DNA from: Saprospiraceae bacterium UBA6168
GTDB lineage: Bacteria > Bacteroidota > Bacteroidia > Chitinophagales > Saprospiraceae
Direction: 5' to 3'
Assembly (NCBI GenBank): GCA_002435785.1
Contig: DIUC01000073.1
Location: forward strand, 59,335-117,791
DNA length: 58,457 nt
Shown here in pieces: positions 36,579 through 45,182 of the stretch (the first letter of the stretch is position 1; each line of letters begins with the position of its first letter). The notes under the pieces are model-generated. The model saw only the letters and a program-made list of their open reading frames with translations. It did not search any database and was not told the DNA's origin. The position numbers were made by a program, and so were the translations under genes.

Positions 36579-36592
36579 AGCGAATATTCGCT
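36579..36592. promoter_or_regulatory. Candidate operator 1 (AGCGAATATTCGCT)
   Basis: A perfect 14-base palindrome, AGCGAA-TA-TTCGCT, lies over the predicted transcription start of the acyl-CoA dehydrogenase gene, where a bound repressor would block initiation. A second copy is centred 66 bases upstream. Confidence 0.6.
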
Positions 36593-36594
36593 GA

Positions 36595-36626
36595 CAAAAC
36601 TACCTTCAAATTTTTTGTTTCACAAC
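36595..36626 (-). promoter_or_regulatory. Promoter of the acyl-CoA dehydrogenase gene
   Basis: On the minus strand the -7 element TAGTTTTG (36595-36602) and the -33 element GTTG (36623-36626) are 20 bases apart. The start is expected near 36588, inside operator 1. Confidence 0.6.
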
Positions 36627-36644
36627 ATTCGCTCAAAAATATTT

Positions 36645-36658
36645 AGCGAAAATTCGCA
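36645..36658. promoter_or_regulatory. Candidate operator 2 (AGCGAAAATTCGCA)
   Basis: AGCGAA-AA-TTCGCA repeats operator 1 with the same 2-base spacer, preceded by TT in both cases. A TTCGCT half site lies at 36628-36633. The arrangement suggests two dimers on one face, as for TetR-type regulators, though no regulator gene is in the window. Confidence 0.5.
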
Positions 36659-36745
36659 AAAACCATTCTTTCACCAGAAAGTAACAGCAAAAATGCAAGC
36701 ATCACGCCTCATGCAGGTTCCAAGTTTTTTGCTATACTCAGCGCT

Positions 36746-36889
36746 AATATGTTTTGTGCAAATCAAAAATTATGTGCCACTGCCCCTCCTCGCCGCCCCG
36801 AGAAATCGGGGCAGGCTCTTCGGCGGCTTGTCGGGGGATAGGGTCTTTTGGGGCGTTCCGCCCAAACCCCTATTTGCACAAAACCTATT
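36746..36889. mobile_element. Small inverted-repeat (MITE-like) element, tentative
   Basis: GTTTTGTGCAAAT at 36751-36763 is exactly repeated in inverted form at 36872-36884, with partly matching flanks (AATA and TATT). Between them are nested GC-rich hairpins: CCCCGAGAAATCGGGG at 36796-36811 inside CGCCG/CGGCG arms, and GGGCGTTCCGCCC near 36851. There is no coding capacity. It is G/C-rich amid A/T-rich intergenic DNA. No clear target duplication was seen, and no second copy is in the window. Confidence 0.45.
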
Positions 36890-36918
36890 GGCGTGAAGTA
36901 TAACAACTCCAACTAAAT

Positions 36919-37920
36919 TCACCCAATCCACCCCTTTCCGGCCAAATATTCGGCAATCTGCACGGCATTCGTGGCAGCGCCCTTGCGCAGGTTGTCGGCA
37001 ACAATCCAGAGGTTAAGGCCATTGGCGATGCTCTCGTCCCGGCGGATGCGGCCCACGAACACCTCGTCCTTATGGCGGGAGAAGAGCGGCATGGGGTACT
37101 GGAACTTGTCAACATCGTCCACGACGACGATGCCGGGGGCGGTTTCGAGCAGGTGGCGCACCTCGGCCAGTTCATAGGGCTTCGCAAACTCCAGGTTCAC
37201 GCTCTCGGAATGGCCGCCCAGCACGGGCACCCGCACGGTGGTGGCGGTGACGGCGATGCTGTCGTCGCCCATGATTTTCTTGGTCTCGTTGACCATTTTC
37301 ATCTCTTCCTTGGTGTAGCCATTCTCGGTGAACACGTCAATATGCGGCAGCACGTTCTCAAAGATTTGGTACTTATAGGCCATTTCTTCGGGTTCCGGCG
37401 TGAAGCCTTTTTGCTCCAACTGGTACTGCTTCACGGCCTTTACGCCTGTGCCCGTGATGCTCTGATAGGTGGACACGACCACTCTTTTTATTTGGAAAGC
37501 CTTGTGCAGCGGCTCCATTGCCACCACCATTTGGATGGTGGAACAGTTGGGGTTGGCGATGATTTTGTCGGCTGGCGTGAGCACATGGGCATTCACTTCT
37601 GGAACGACGAGCTTCTTGGCGGGGTCCATGCGCCAGGCCGAGGAGTTGTCAATGACCGTGGTGCCGACCTCGGCAAACTTAGGTGCCCATTCCTTGGAGG
37701 TAGTGCCGCCAGCAGAAAAGATGGCCACATCGGGGCGGGCGGCAATGGCAGCCTCCATGCTCACGATGGCGTATTCCTTGCCATTGAAATGGATGGGCTT
37801 GCCCACGGAACGCTCCGAGGCTACGGGCAAAAACTCTGTCACCGGGAACTTGCGCTCCTGCAATACTTCCAGCATCACCGTGCCGACCAAGCCAGTGGCC
37901 CCTACAACTGCAACTTTCAT
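36919..37920 (-). CDS. asd: Aspartate-semialdehyde dehydrogenase
   Basis: A 333-residue cytoplasmic enzyme reducing aspartyl-4-phosphate to aspartate-semialdehyde for Lys, Thr, Met and diaminopimelate synthesis. The NADP motif is VAVVGATGLVG (3-13), the catalytic nucleophile is Cys126 in NPNCSTIQ, and 'GHSESVNLEF' carries the active-site His region. Phosphate-binding 'NSSAWRMD' is present. The length is normal for the family. It has its own promoter and stands between genes of unrelated function. Confidence 0.96.
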   Translation of the reverse strand: MKVAVVGATGLVGTVMLEVLQERKFPVTEFLPVASERSVGKPIHFNGKEYAIVSMEAAIAARPDVAIFSAGGTTSKEWAPKFAEVGTTVIDNSSAWRMDPAKKLVVPEVNAHVLTPADKIIANPNCSTIQMVVAMEPLHKAFQIKRVVVSTYQSITGTGVKAVKQYQLEQKGFTPEPEEMAYKYQIFENVLPHIDVFTENGYTKEEMKMVNETKKIMGDDSIAVTATTVRVPVLGGHSESVNLEFAKPYELAEVRHLLETAPGIVVVDDVDKFQYPMPLFSRHKDEVFVGRIRRDESIANGLNLWIVADNLRKGAATNAVQIAEYLAGKGWIG

Positions 37921-38010
37921 TTCGATTCAATTTTTTTACGTGCTGCTGGGAAAAACTGGCGCTTGGCACCGAGCCGTTCCCCACCGCAACACTTGGTATG
38001 AAAAGGTGCG

Positions 38011-38043
38011 CAAAGATAGCGGCTTGCAAGTTTTTGGGGCAAA
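38011..38043 (-). promoter_or_regulatory. Promoter of asd
   Basis: On the minus strand TATCTTTG (38011-38018) is the -7 element and TTTG (38040-38043) the -33 element, 21 bases apart. The -7 element lies 90 bases before the asd ATG. Confidence 0.6.
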
Positions 38044-38186
38044 AAAACAGGGCAATGGGTGCAACTGTATTGCGCCCGAAAACCCTCCTTTCTCAAGTTG
38101 CAAATGGAAACTGTGCCATTTGCATTTCAAAAAGCCCAAATCCCGCTATCTTGCGGCGCTAATTTTAAATCAAAAATACTGTACTG

Positions 38187-39068
38187 ATGACCCGATTGTT
38201 TATTTGCTGCGCAATGCTTTTAGTTTCGAGCGCCGTTCTGGCGCAGGATTTCCGTTTTGGCTTCAAGACGGGCCTTAACTTCAGCAACATCAAGGGCGAG
38301 GTGGAAAAAACCGCCGATGCCAAAGAAACCCTCAACCAGAACGTCGGCTTTCATTTTGGGGCAACTTTTGTCTGGAAAGCAACTGACATCATGGGGCTGC
38401 GGGGCGAGCTGATGTACAGCCAGAAGGGCACGAACCGGGGCTTTGAGGGGCAGTCGTACTATACCTTCACCACCTCAAACAACGAGAAATACCTCACGAC
38501 CGGCATCCGAAAACAAGAGTTGAACGTCAGCAATTCCTATATTGAGCTGCCCGTCATGGGCTATTTCAAGCCGCACAGCCGCTTCGAGATATATGGGGGC
38601 ATGAGCTTTGCCGTGCTGGTCAATTCCACCGCCTTCGGCAACCTCAAGTTCAGCGAACTCATTGACGACGCCAGGCTGCCCGTTGACCCCAACACCATTG
38701 CCCACGAACTTGATTTCAACTACTTCTCCGACAAACCGGGCGAGCAAACGTATGACAACCCCGCCAAGACCGTCCGCATCAAAAACAACAACGTGCCCTA
38801 CCCACAGACGGCAGGGGCCTATTTTGAGTTCGTAGAAGACCGTGGCAAACTGTACAATGCCTTCGACATTGGCGTGGTCGGTGGCCTCTCGGTCTATCTC
38901 AGCAAGAGCCTCTACCTCTCCGGCCGCATCAACTACGGGCTGAGGGACGTGACCAAGACCAAGGCCGACGTATCACTCGCCTCCTTGGACGACAACAAGG
39001 CGTTCATCTCTCGCAGCGACGACGACCGCAACCTGACCATTCAGGTGAGCATCGGGTTTTCGTTCTGA
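38187..39068 (+). CDS. PorT-family-like outer-membrane beta-barrel protein
   Basis: A 293-residue protein with a signal peptide (MTRLFICCAMLLVSSAVLA). The 'FRFGFKTGLNFSNIKG' start is typical of the Bacteroidota outer-membrane beta-barrel family that includes PorT. Further strand motifs are 'GFHFGATFVWKATDIMGLRGELMYSQKG', 'YIELPVMGYFKP' and 'FDIGVVGGLSVYLSKSLYLSGRINYGL'. It ends in Phe. PorT itself is a T9SS factor, but this family is broad, and I do not claim this protein is PorT. The insert around residues 150-205 is longer than in simple eight-strand barrels. Confidence 0.82.
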   Translation: MTRLFICCAMLLVSSAVLAQDFRFGFKTGLNFSNIKGEVEKTADAKETLNQNVGFHFGATFVWKATDIMGLRGELMYSQKGTNRGFEGQSYYTFTTSNNEKYLTTGIRKQELNVSNSYIELPVMGYFKPHSRFEIYGGMSFAVLVNSTAFGNLKFSELIDDARLPVDPNTIAHELDFNYFSDKPGEQTYDNPAKTVRIKNNNVPYPQTAGAYFEFVEDRGKLYNAFDIGVVGGLSVYLSKSLYLSGRINYGLRDVTKTKADVSLASLDDNKAFISRSDDDRNLTIQVSIGFSF

Positions 39069-39182
39069 CGCTTGGACTTCATCTTCCAATAATTGGTTTT
39101 CCTGTACCTGAAACGTTGGCGTAGCACTTGCGGGTGGCTTTTAAAGCGTGGTACTGGAAAAAGGATATTTGTTGAAATATTA

Positions 39183-39214
39183 TTTGACATGATTCGCCTT
39201 CCTGCTTATTTTTG
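39183..39214 (+). promoter_or_regulatory. Candidate promoter of the poly-C T9SS gene
   Basis: TTTG at 39183-39186 and TATTTTTG at 39207-39214 are 20 bases apart. Confidence 0.5.
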
Positions 39215-39216
39215 TT

Positions 39217-39266
39217 GCCGAGCCACTCTAAACCGCCTTTTAAAGAAAAGGCATGCTGGGCTCGGC
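39217..39266 (+). promoter_or_regulatory. Leader hairpin
   Basis: GCCGAGCC at 39217-39224 pairs with GGCTCGGC at 39259-39266, enclosing a second pairing of CCTTT with AAAGG. It lies just after the predicted transcription start. There is no T run, so a role in mRNA stability or translation is more likely than termination. Confidence 0.4.
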
Positions 39267-39392
39267 GCTTTGCCTCAGAATACTGGTTATAGTGTTCGCA
39301 AGGAAGTTTTTCAAGGTGCAAATACAACATCAATAACCTGGATTAGCCACTGCGACCAAATCGCAAGGGCAAGGCCGCAAACCTTTATTATC

Positions 39393-42300
39393 ATGAAAAT
39401 GCGATTTTACCCCCCCCCCTCCGTTTCCGAAACAAGGAGCTTTTCAGTTTTCCAAATTCCGGGGCTTATCCAAGCCGCTAACGCTGCTACTTTGCTTTTC
39501 CATTGTGGTTGTGCTGCTCGGTGCGGCTGTGAGTCCCTTGCCATTTAAGGTTATGGGAAATGAGGTAATTGAAACTACAGAAAAAGAAAGCACTACAAAA
39601 CAAGCAGTTGATGCTTCCAATCTTACCTGTGGGTTGAACAAAGCCTCAGAAATTTCGGCATGTTCTATTGATAACATGGAATTGATGGGCAAAACTGGAT
39701 GCCGTAACAATGACACATATCCCGATGTTTCAGATGATTACTATTTGGCAAATTTCAAAATATTTCTATCTGGCGTACAAGTAGGGGATATAATAGAATT
39801 GTCTCACTCCCACCTTCTGGAGCAAGACCCCCAATTTGCAGTGGTAACTTCTCAAATCGTATCGCAAGGATACGCTGAACTCTATTCGAACAAAATGAGA
39901 ACAGATATTAACATAACCAGTGCAGTACCCGGCCACGTACCCATGGGCAATTTTACCATCACCATAAAAAACGGTAGCACAGGAGCTACAGAATGTACCG
40001 CTGATATTTCGTTGAACGGCGAAGACCACACTAGGCCTTGTTCAGTTTGCACAGCAGACCAAGGGGCATGGAACACACCAGTTCCGGATTGCTGGCCTGA
40101 CGAACTCCCGACTGAAGCCTGCAATGATGTGCTCAACCATGCCCCTGACCCTGACCATTTGGAGCATACACCCCTGAAATACGTGAAGGTTATGCTCCAC
40201 ATCTTTCAAGTAGCAGACTCTGGCGACCCCAACCAGCCATATAATGGACCCCAGCATTTTACAAGTTCGGATATTGATGCCATCAAATCTTGGATCAATG
40301 GCCCCCAAGGGGCAAACGATGGAAAGCTGGCCAATATTTGCCCCGCAGCCCCTGCTGGGTCCAGTCCCTCTCCCTACATACCCGATTCCCGTATCCGCTT
40401 TTTGCTGGAACATGGGGAGGAAGGGAAGGATATTTTTTTTCACCCCAACACCACCCATTGGGGGATATCCCTTCAAAGCTGCGGTAGCAATCCCAACGGG
40501 TCTCCCGATGCGGTAAGAAACTTTTATGTGACCAACCCGAGCCCGACCTTGCCCCCCGATTATGTAACTTGGATTCAACTACCGGAAAATCGAAACGCAT
40601 TGCATATTTTCATTTCAAGGGGGCGATGGATTGACATGAATGGCGATGGTCCAGACCCAAATCTTGGCACAACAAACCACACCGGGCCTGACTGCTTTAA
40701 TCCTTCTCCGGGGGGGTATACTTGGCCTGATGAGGCAGGCTGTACCGACACCCCAGCACAATATGTGTTTGGACTCTATGACATGTTGATAAACCCGAAC
40801 ATCGACCCATCAGTATTAGGGCAGTCGCTCACTGGGGAGTTTTTCCATGTGATGGGCCTCGACCATCCATCGCCATTCCAGATACATCATCAACACGATG
40901 TTGGGGAGGATGGGTGTGCGGACACAGATGGTTCTTCCAATTCAAACAACATGTTGGGTTGTAATTTCACGGCGCCCCGTTGCAATCTTACCCAATGCCA
41001 GATGGGCAGGATGCACAGTTTTTTTGAAAATGAGCAACCTGGTTTTGAACGTTTCTTGGTTGGGCAGGATGCCAATGGCAAACCCATTTTCTCAATGGAG
41101 GGCAACTGCAAAATCGTTGAGCCTGACATCGTCATACACAATGGTGAAACAGTGGACTGGAAGGGGCCTCGCCGCCTCCGCTCCAACATTTTGGTTGAAA
41201 CAGGCGGGAAATTGGTTATACGCTGTAGGATAGGAATGCCCGAAAGTGCAAGAATCACTGTTCAAAAGGGTGGCAGGCTCTCCCTCTATGGCGAAGTTTA
41301 CAACAACTGTACTGGTAAACGCTGGCAAGGCTTCGTCGTCAATGGCAATTCTGGGCTTCCGCAGACTTTTCCGCCCGTCAACCAAGGCTATTTCTTGGCC
41401 TTCAATGGCAGCATAATCGAGGGGGCGAATACGAGCATTCGGGTAGAATCAGGGGGTATGGCGTTGGTCACTGGTTGTTCTATCCGAAACGCTGGTGGGG
41501 CTTTGTTCGAGCCATATTCGCACCCCAACGTAAGTAGGTTCAACAACTGCAATTTTACTTGCAACGGCAATGTTTTTGCCATTACAAACCCCTACTTCCA
41601 CGCTGCGCTCCAAGGCGTAAGAGGCGTCAAGTTCACTGGCTGTGATTTCAGTGTATCAAATGTACCTCAAGGACAGCTTCTCCACACCACAGGAATAAAC
41701 GGTGACGGTTCCAATTTCAATGTGGCTGGCAGCACCTTTACTGGATTCGACACAGGTGTCCATGCCGATGGCGGGGTTTTTAGCCCCTTCAAAAGCATTA
41801 CTGTGGACAATTGTACTTTCACCAACAACCAGACTGGGGTATTCACCTTGGGCATGCAAAATTGCGTTGTCACTCGCAACACCTTTTACATTAAAGGCGC
41901 CAGCAGCATATTTGACAACCCCACTGGCTTGATGATGGACAACAGCACGGGCTATGTGGTCGAAAAGAACTATTTCTATAAGGCTACCAATTCAGCTATG
42001 GGTCGTTACGGCACCATAACGGAGGACAGTGGACCCGATGCAAATTTCATCAAAGGCAATTTCTTCAAAAACCTTGAGCGCGGCAACTTTGCCCAAGGCA
42101 ACAACCGGGGCTTTTTATCCGGCTTGCAATACTGGTGCAATACCGACGAGGACAATGTCGCTACTGACTTCTATGTAGAAGGAGTAGGTGCAGGCATCCA
42201 TACCAGCCAAGGCAATGGAAAGGCGACCATGAATGTCTTTACGCATACTGGCAACGACTTTCAAAACAACCTTGCCCCCATTCTCTACTATTATAAGCAA

Positions 42301-43563
42301 AATGACGCTGCGCATGAGCCTTTAAACTCGGTTGGCATCGATAAAATTGAGATACAAACCTTAAACACTTGCCCAGGAGGTGGCGGTACAGATATTGGGT
42401 TGTTAAAGTTAACCTCCATAGAATGGGCGAATATTGAGAACGATTTTTATACGGCTCGCACAGGCTGGAATGCCAAGAAAGCCCAGCTATTGGCCTTGTT
42501 GGACGGCGGGAACACAGCAAGCCTACTGGCACAAATCAATGGTGCCACAGCCCTAAACGCAGGGCAGGTTTCGCAACAGTTGCTGAACTTATCGCCCTAC
42601 CTTTCTACCCAGGCACTGTCGGCTGCCATTGCCAAGAAGCAGGTACTCACTGAAAATGCAGTGGTGCAGGTACTGAACGCCAACCCCGATGGGCTGCGGG
42701 CATCTGATATTTACAACTTGGTAAAGACTTCGTTTTCCACCACCGTTGCCAATGGCATCCTTGCGAACACAGCCAACCAAACGTCACGCACGACATTGGA
42801 GAACGAGGCTGGGCAGTACCGTGCCACCATGCAGCACAGTGCCGACCTGTTGTTGATTGACATCGCCAACGACAGCCTTCAGGCTGACCTTGGTTTGTTG
42901 AGGACATGGCTGGCAAACAAGGAAAGCATCGAAGCCAGCTACGCCGTAGTGGGCACTTACCTTTCGGTCGGGGATTTCACAACCGCCTTGCAACAATTGA
43001 GCGCAATTCCTCATGCCTATTCCTTCGACACGCAAGAGGAGATGGCAGAGCATGGTTATTTTGAAGACCTCGTGGATTTGTGGGAGGCCATATATACAAG
43101 TGGCTCGCCTATCTACGCATTGGACTCAGCGACCATTGCCAGCCTGAAATACATCGCCGACAATAGCAAACTACGTGCGGGCGCCATGGCCCAAGGGGCG
43201 CTCAATACTTGGTACGATGCTCATTACCGGGTGATACCTGGACTGCCTATTGGTGGCACACAGGCCATCGTCTTTCCGCCTTCCAGTATTGGTGCCACCG
43301 CTGCTGCTGGCAATTACCTGACGGCTTTCCCAAACCCAGCCAAGGGCAATGTCACCTTTAAATGGGACCTGCCCAATGACATGGAAAAAGGGACCATCGT
43401 ATTGTCCGACTTACAAGGGAGGAACATTGAGGTACTGAAAATCTCAGGTCAGCATGGGAAAATGGATTGGAACGCCGAAAAGTTGAACGACGGGGTTTAT
43501 CTCTACCAGATAAGACTTCCCAACGGCACCACAGCCACTTCAAAGCTGGTCATCATAAAATAA
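39393..43563 (+). CDS. T9SS cargo with degenerate metalloprotease motif and beta-helix; start frameshifted by a C10 tract
   Basis: A protein of about 1390 residues if intact. ATG at 39393 or 39399 opens a frame that reaches ten C's (39410-39419) and then continues out of frame. The main frame (open from 39397, past a TGA at 39394) begins with '...SKPLTLLLCFSIVVVLLGAAVS', an export signal with no start codon before it. Nine C's would join the two. Otherwise GTG at 39505 gives 1352 residues without most of the signal. Numbered from 39505, 'TGEFFHVMGLDH' (443-454) resembles the HExxHxxGxxH zinc motif of pappalysin-type proteases with the first His replaced by Gly444. Cys pairs surround it. A right-handed beta-helix (about 520-800), a helical segment (about 960-1230) and a sorting domain (about 1275-1352) follow. 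Confidence 0.8.
39410..39419 (+). repeat. Homopolymeric C10 tract in the 5' end of a cargo gene
   Basis: Ten consecutive C's, ten bases after the second ATG. The length puts the only ATGs out of frame with the 4-kb reading frame; nine or twelve would restore it. This is either a phase-variation tract or a homopolymer sequencing error. Confidence 0.85.
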
Positions 43564-43574
43564 TGTTGAACCGG

Positions 43575-43607
43575 GAAGGGCTGGTTATACACCAGCCCTT
43601 CTTAAAT
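43575..43607 (+). terminator. Hairpin between two cargo genes
   Basis: GAAGGGCTGG and CCAGCCCTTC pair around a 7-base loop, followed by TTAAATTT. The next gene starts 9 bases on, so read-through to the following cargo gene is possible. Confidence 0.6.
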
Positions 43608-43615
43608 TTACCTTT

Positions 43616-45172
43616 ATGAAGAAGTTGTTTCTTTCAATGGTATTGTTGTTTGGTTCTATGGTGTCTAAGGGACAATTAACATTCCATGATATAATCTTTT
43701 TTGACTACCCAGAATCAGTCACGTTTAGGGGCGTTTATCCTACCGATAGTTGTTATTATATTGTTGGCAATTTTACGGACACTGTTTCCCCGGTAACATC
43801 TGGAGTTCTGTTTGCAAAAATCAGCCTAACTGGTGAGTTGCAATTATTCAAAACCTTGAACAACCCAGGCACTGATGTTGATTACTTTAATACATACAGT
43901 GATTTAATAGGAAATCTCGATGGATTTCTGCTAACAGCGGGTGGCGTATATGACACCACCTCAAATGCCCAAATAAGAGTGTTCAACACAAATGGGGATA
44001 CCATATTGACTAAGTCGTTTCGGAGCATACTTTATCCTGCTCATTCTTATTTGGTTGTACTGGACATTCGGAGAAGCATGAACGGGGATATGGCTGTTCT
44101 TATCAGCTATGAGACCAATGAGAATCCACATGACGCTGACATTTCGCTATTGATATTGGATTCTACGTTTCAAATCAAATCTTATAAGTCCTACGCCAAT
44201 TCAACAAAATACGAAATATCCCATTCACTGAGCTTGGATGATGATGGAGGCTATATCATCGGTGCGAAGCGAACGAACGACGGTCAGGTCAACGCCAATT
44301 TCAGTAGCCGGACGCTCATCATCAAGACGGACAGCATGGGGGCAGAACAATGGCAGTACCTTTCGCCCGCAAACAAGCTTCAGGACGGGGCAAAGGCCAT
44401 GATAAAGGCACCCGACGGCGGCCTTGTGGTGGCCAGCGGCAGGGGAGTGGAATCGAACGACCACCCAATCTATCATACGCTTTGGTGGGAAGCGCTCATT
44501 TTCAAGCTCGACGCCAACCGGAACGTGGAGTGGCAGCGGCCGTTCAGGGGCTATACGCCCACGAGCCGCACTGGCCTTACGGAGATGGTGGCCGCCCCCG
44601 ATGGTAGCGGTTACGTGGCCTGCGGCATAACCTCGGACAGCCTACCGGGCGAGTGGCCCTACCACGACAGTTGGCTGGTAAAGGTGTCGCCACAGGGCGA
44701 CAGCCTCTGGGCCCGGCACTATGCTTGGTTCGACGGGCAGTTTGTAGCGCCGGATGCTTGGGATATGAAGGCCACCCCCGACGGCGGATACGTGGTGGTC
44801 GGCTACTCCCTGAACGTGGGGCTGCACGTGCCCGGCTGGATAATGAAGGTGGACAGCTTCGGCTGCCTCGTGCCCGGCTGTCATGTCACCGCTACGGAGG
44901 AGCCGGTTTGGCCAGCGGTCAGCTTGGCCGTGTACCCTAACCCGACGAGTGATTTCTTGAACTTTCAACTTCGTGGGCGGGCCATGGCCGACAAAGCTGA
45001 GTTCCGTATCGTCAATGCCGAGGGAAAAGTGGTGGAATCCATGAAAACACCACATCCAACCGCTACATTTACACTGCCTGTCATGAACTGGCCGACGGGG
45101 GTGTATTTTTTGCAGTACCTTGATGGGGGCATTCTTTTAGCTACCTCCAAGTTCATTGTTTCACCACGATAA
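43616..45172 (+). CDS. T9SS-secreted protein with propeller-like repeats
   Basis: A 518-residue secreted protein. The signal peptide (1-19) is followed by about seven blade-like repeats with the pattern 'DDDGGYIIGAK', 'APDGGLVVASG', 'APDGSGYVACG', 'TPDGGYVVVGYS' alternating with 'IIKTDSMGAEQW', 'IFKLDANRNVEW' and 'LVKVSPQGDSLW', as in beta-propeller surface proteins. A sorting domain (about 440-518, 'AVYPNPTSDFLNFQLRG') ends it. Function unknown. The first 600 bases are A/T-rich and the rest G/C-rich, so the gene looks mosaic. The next gene starts 10 bases after its stop and carries a very similar sorting domain, so the two are probably co-transcribed paralogous cargo. Confidence 0.85.
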   Translation: MKKLFLSMVLLFGSMVSKGQLTFHDIIFFDYPESVTFRGVYPTDSCYYIVGNFTDTVSPVTSGVLFAKISLTGELQLFKTLNNPGTDVDYFNTYSDLIGNLDGFLLTAGGVYDTTSNAQIRVFNTNGDTILTKSFRSILYPAHSYLVVLDIRRSMNGDMAVLISYETNENPHDADISLLILDSTFQIKSYKSYANSTKYEISHSLSLDDDGGYIIGAKRTNDGQVNANFSSRTLIIKTDSMGAEQWQYLSPANKLQDGAKAMIKAPDGGLVVASGRGVESNDHPIYHTLWWEALIFKLDANRNVEWQRPFRGYTPTSRTGLTEMVAAPDGSGYVACGITSDSLPGEWPYHDSWLVKVSPQGDSLWARHYAWFDGQFVAPDAWDMKATPDGGYVVVGYSLNVGLHVPGWIMKVDSFGCLVPGCHVTATEEPVWPAVSLAVYPNPTSDFLNFQLRGRAMADKAEFRIVNAEGKVVESMKTPHPTATFTLPVMNWPTGVYFLQYLDGGILLATSKFIVSPR

Positions 45173-45182
45173 AATAAATATT

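Larger units (their letters stand above)
39069..39392. other. Leader region before the poly-C gene
   Basis: No gene is supported on either strand. The region holds a promoter (39183-39214) and a stable hairpin (39217-39266), so the downstream gene would have a leader of about 170 bases. Confidence 0.5.

Noticed and set aside
38187..39068. Naming this barrel protein PorT
   Set aside because: The family is large and most members are not T9SS components; nothing specific to PorT was seen.
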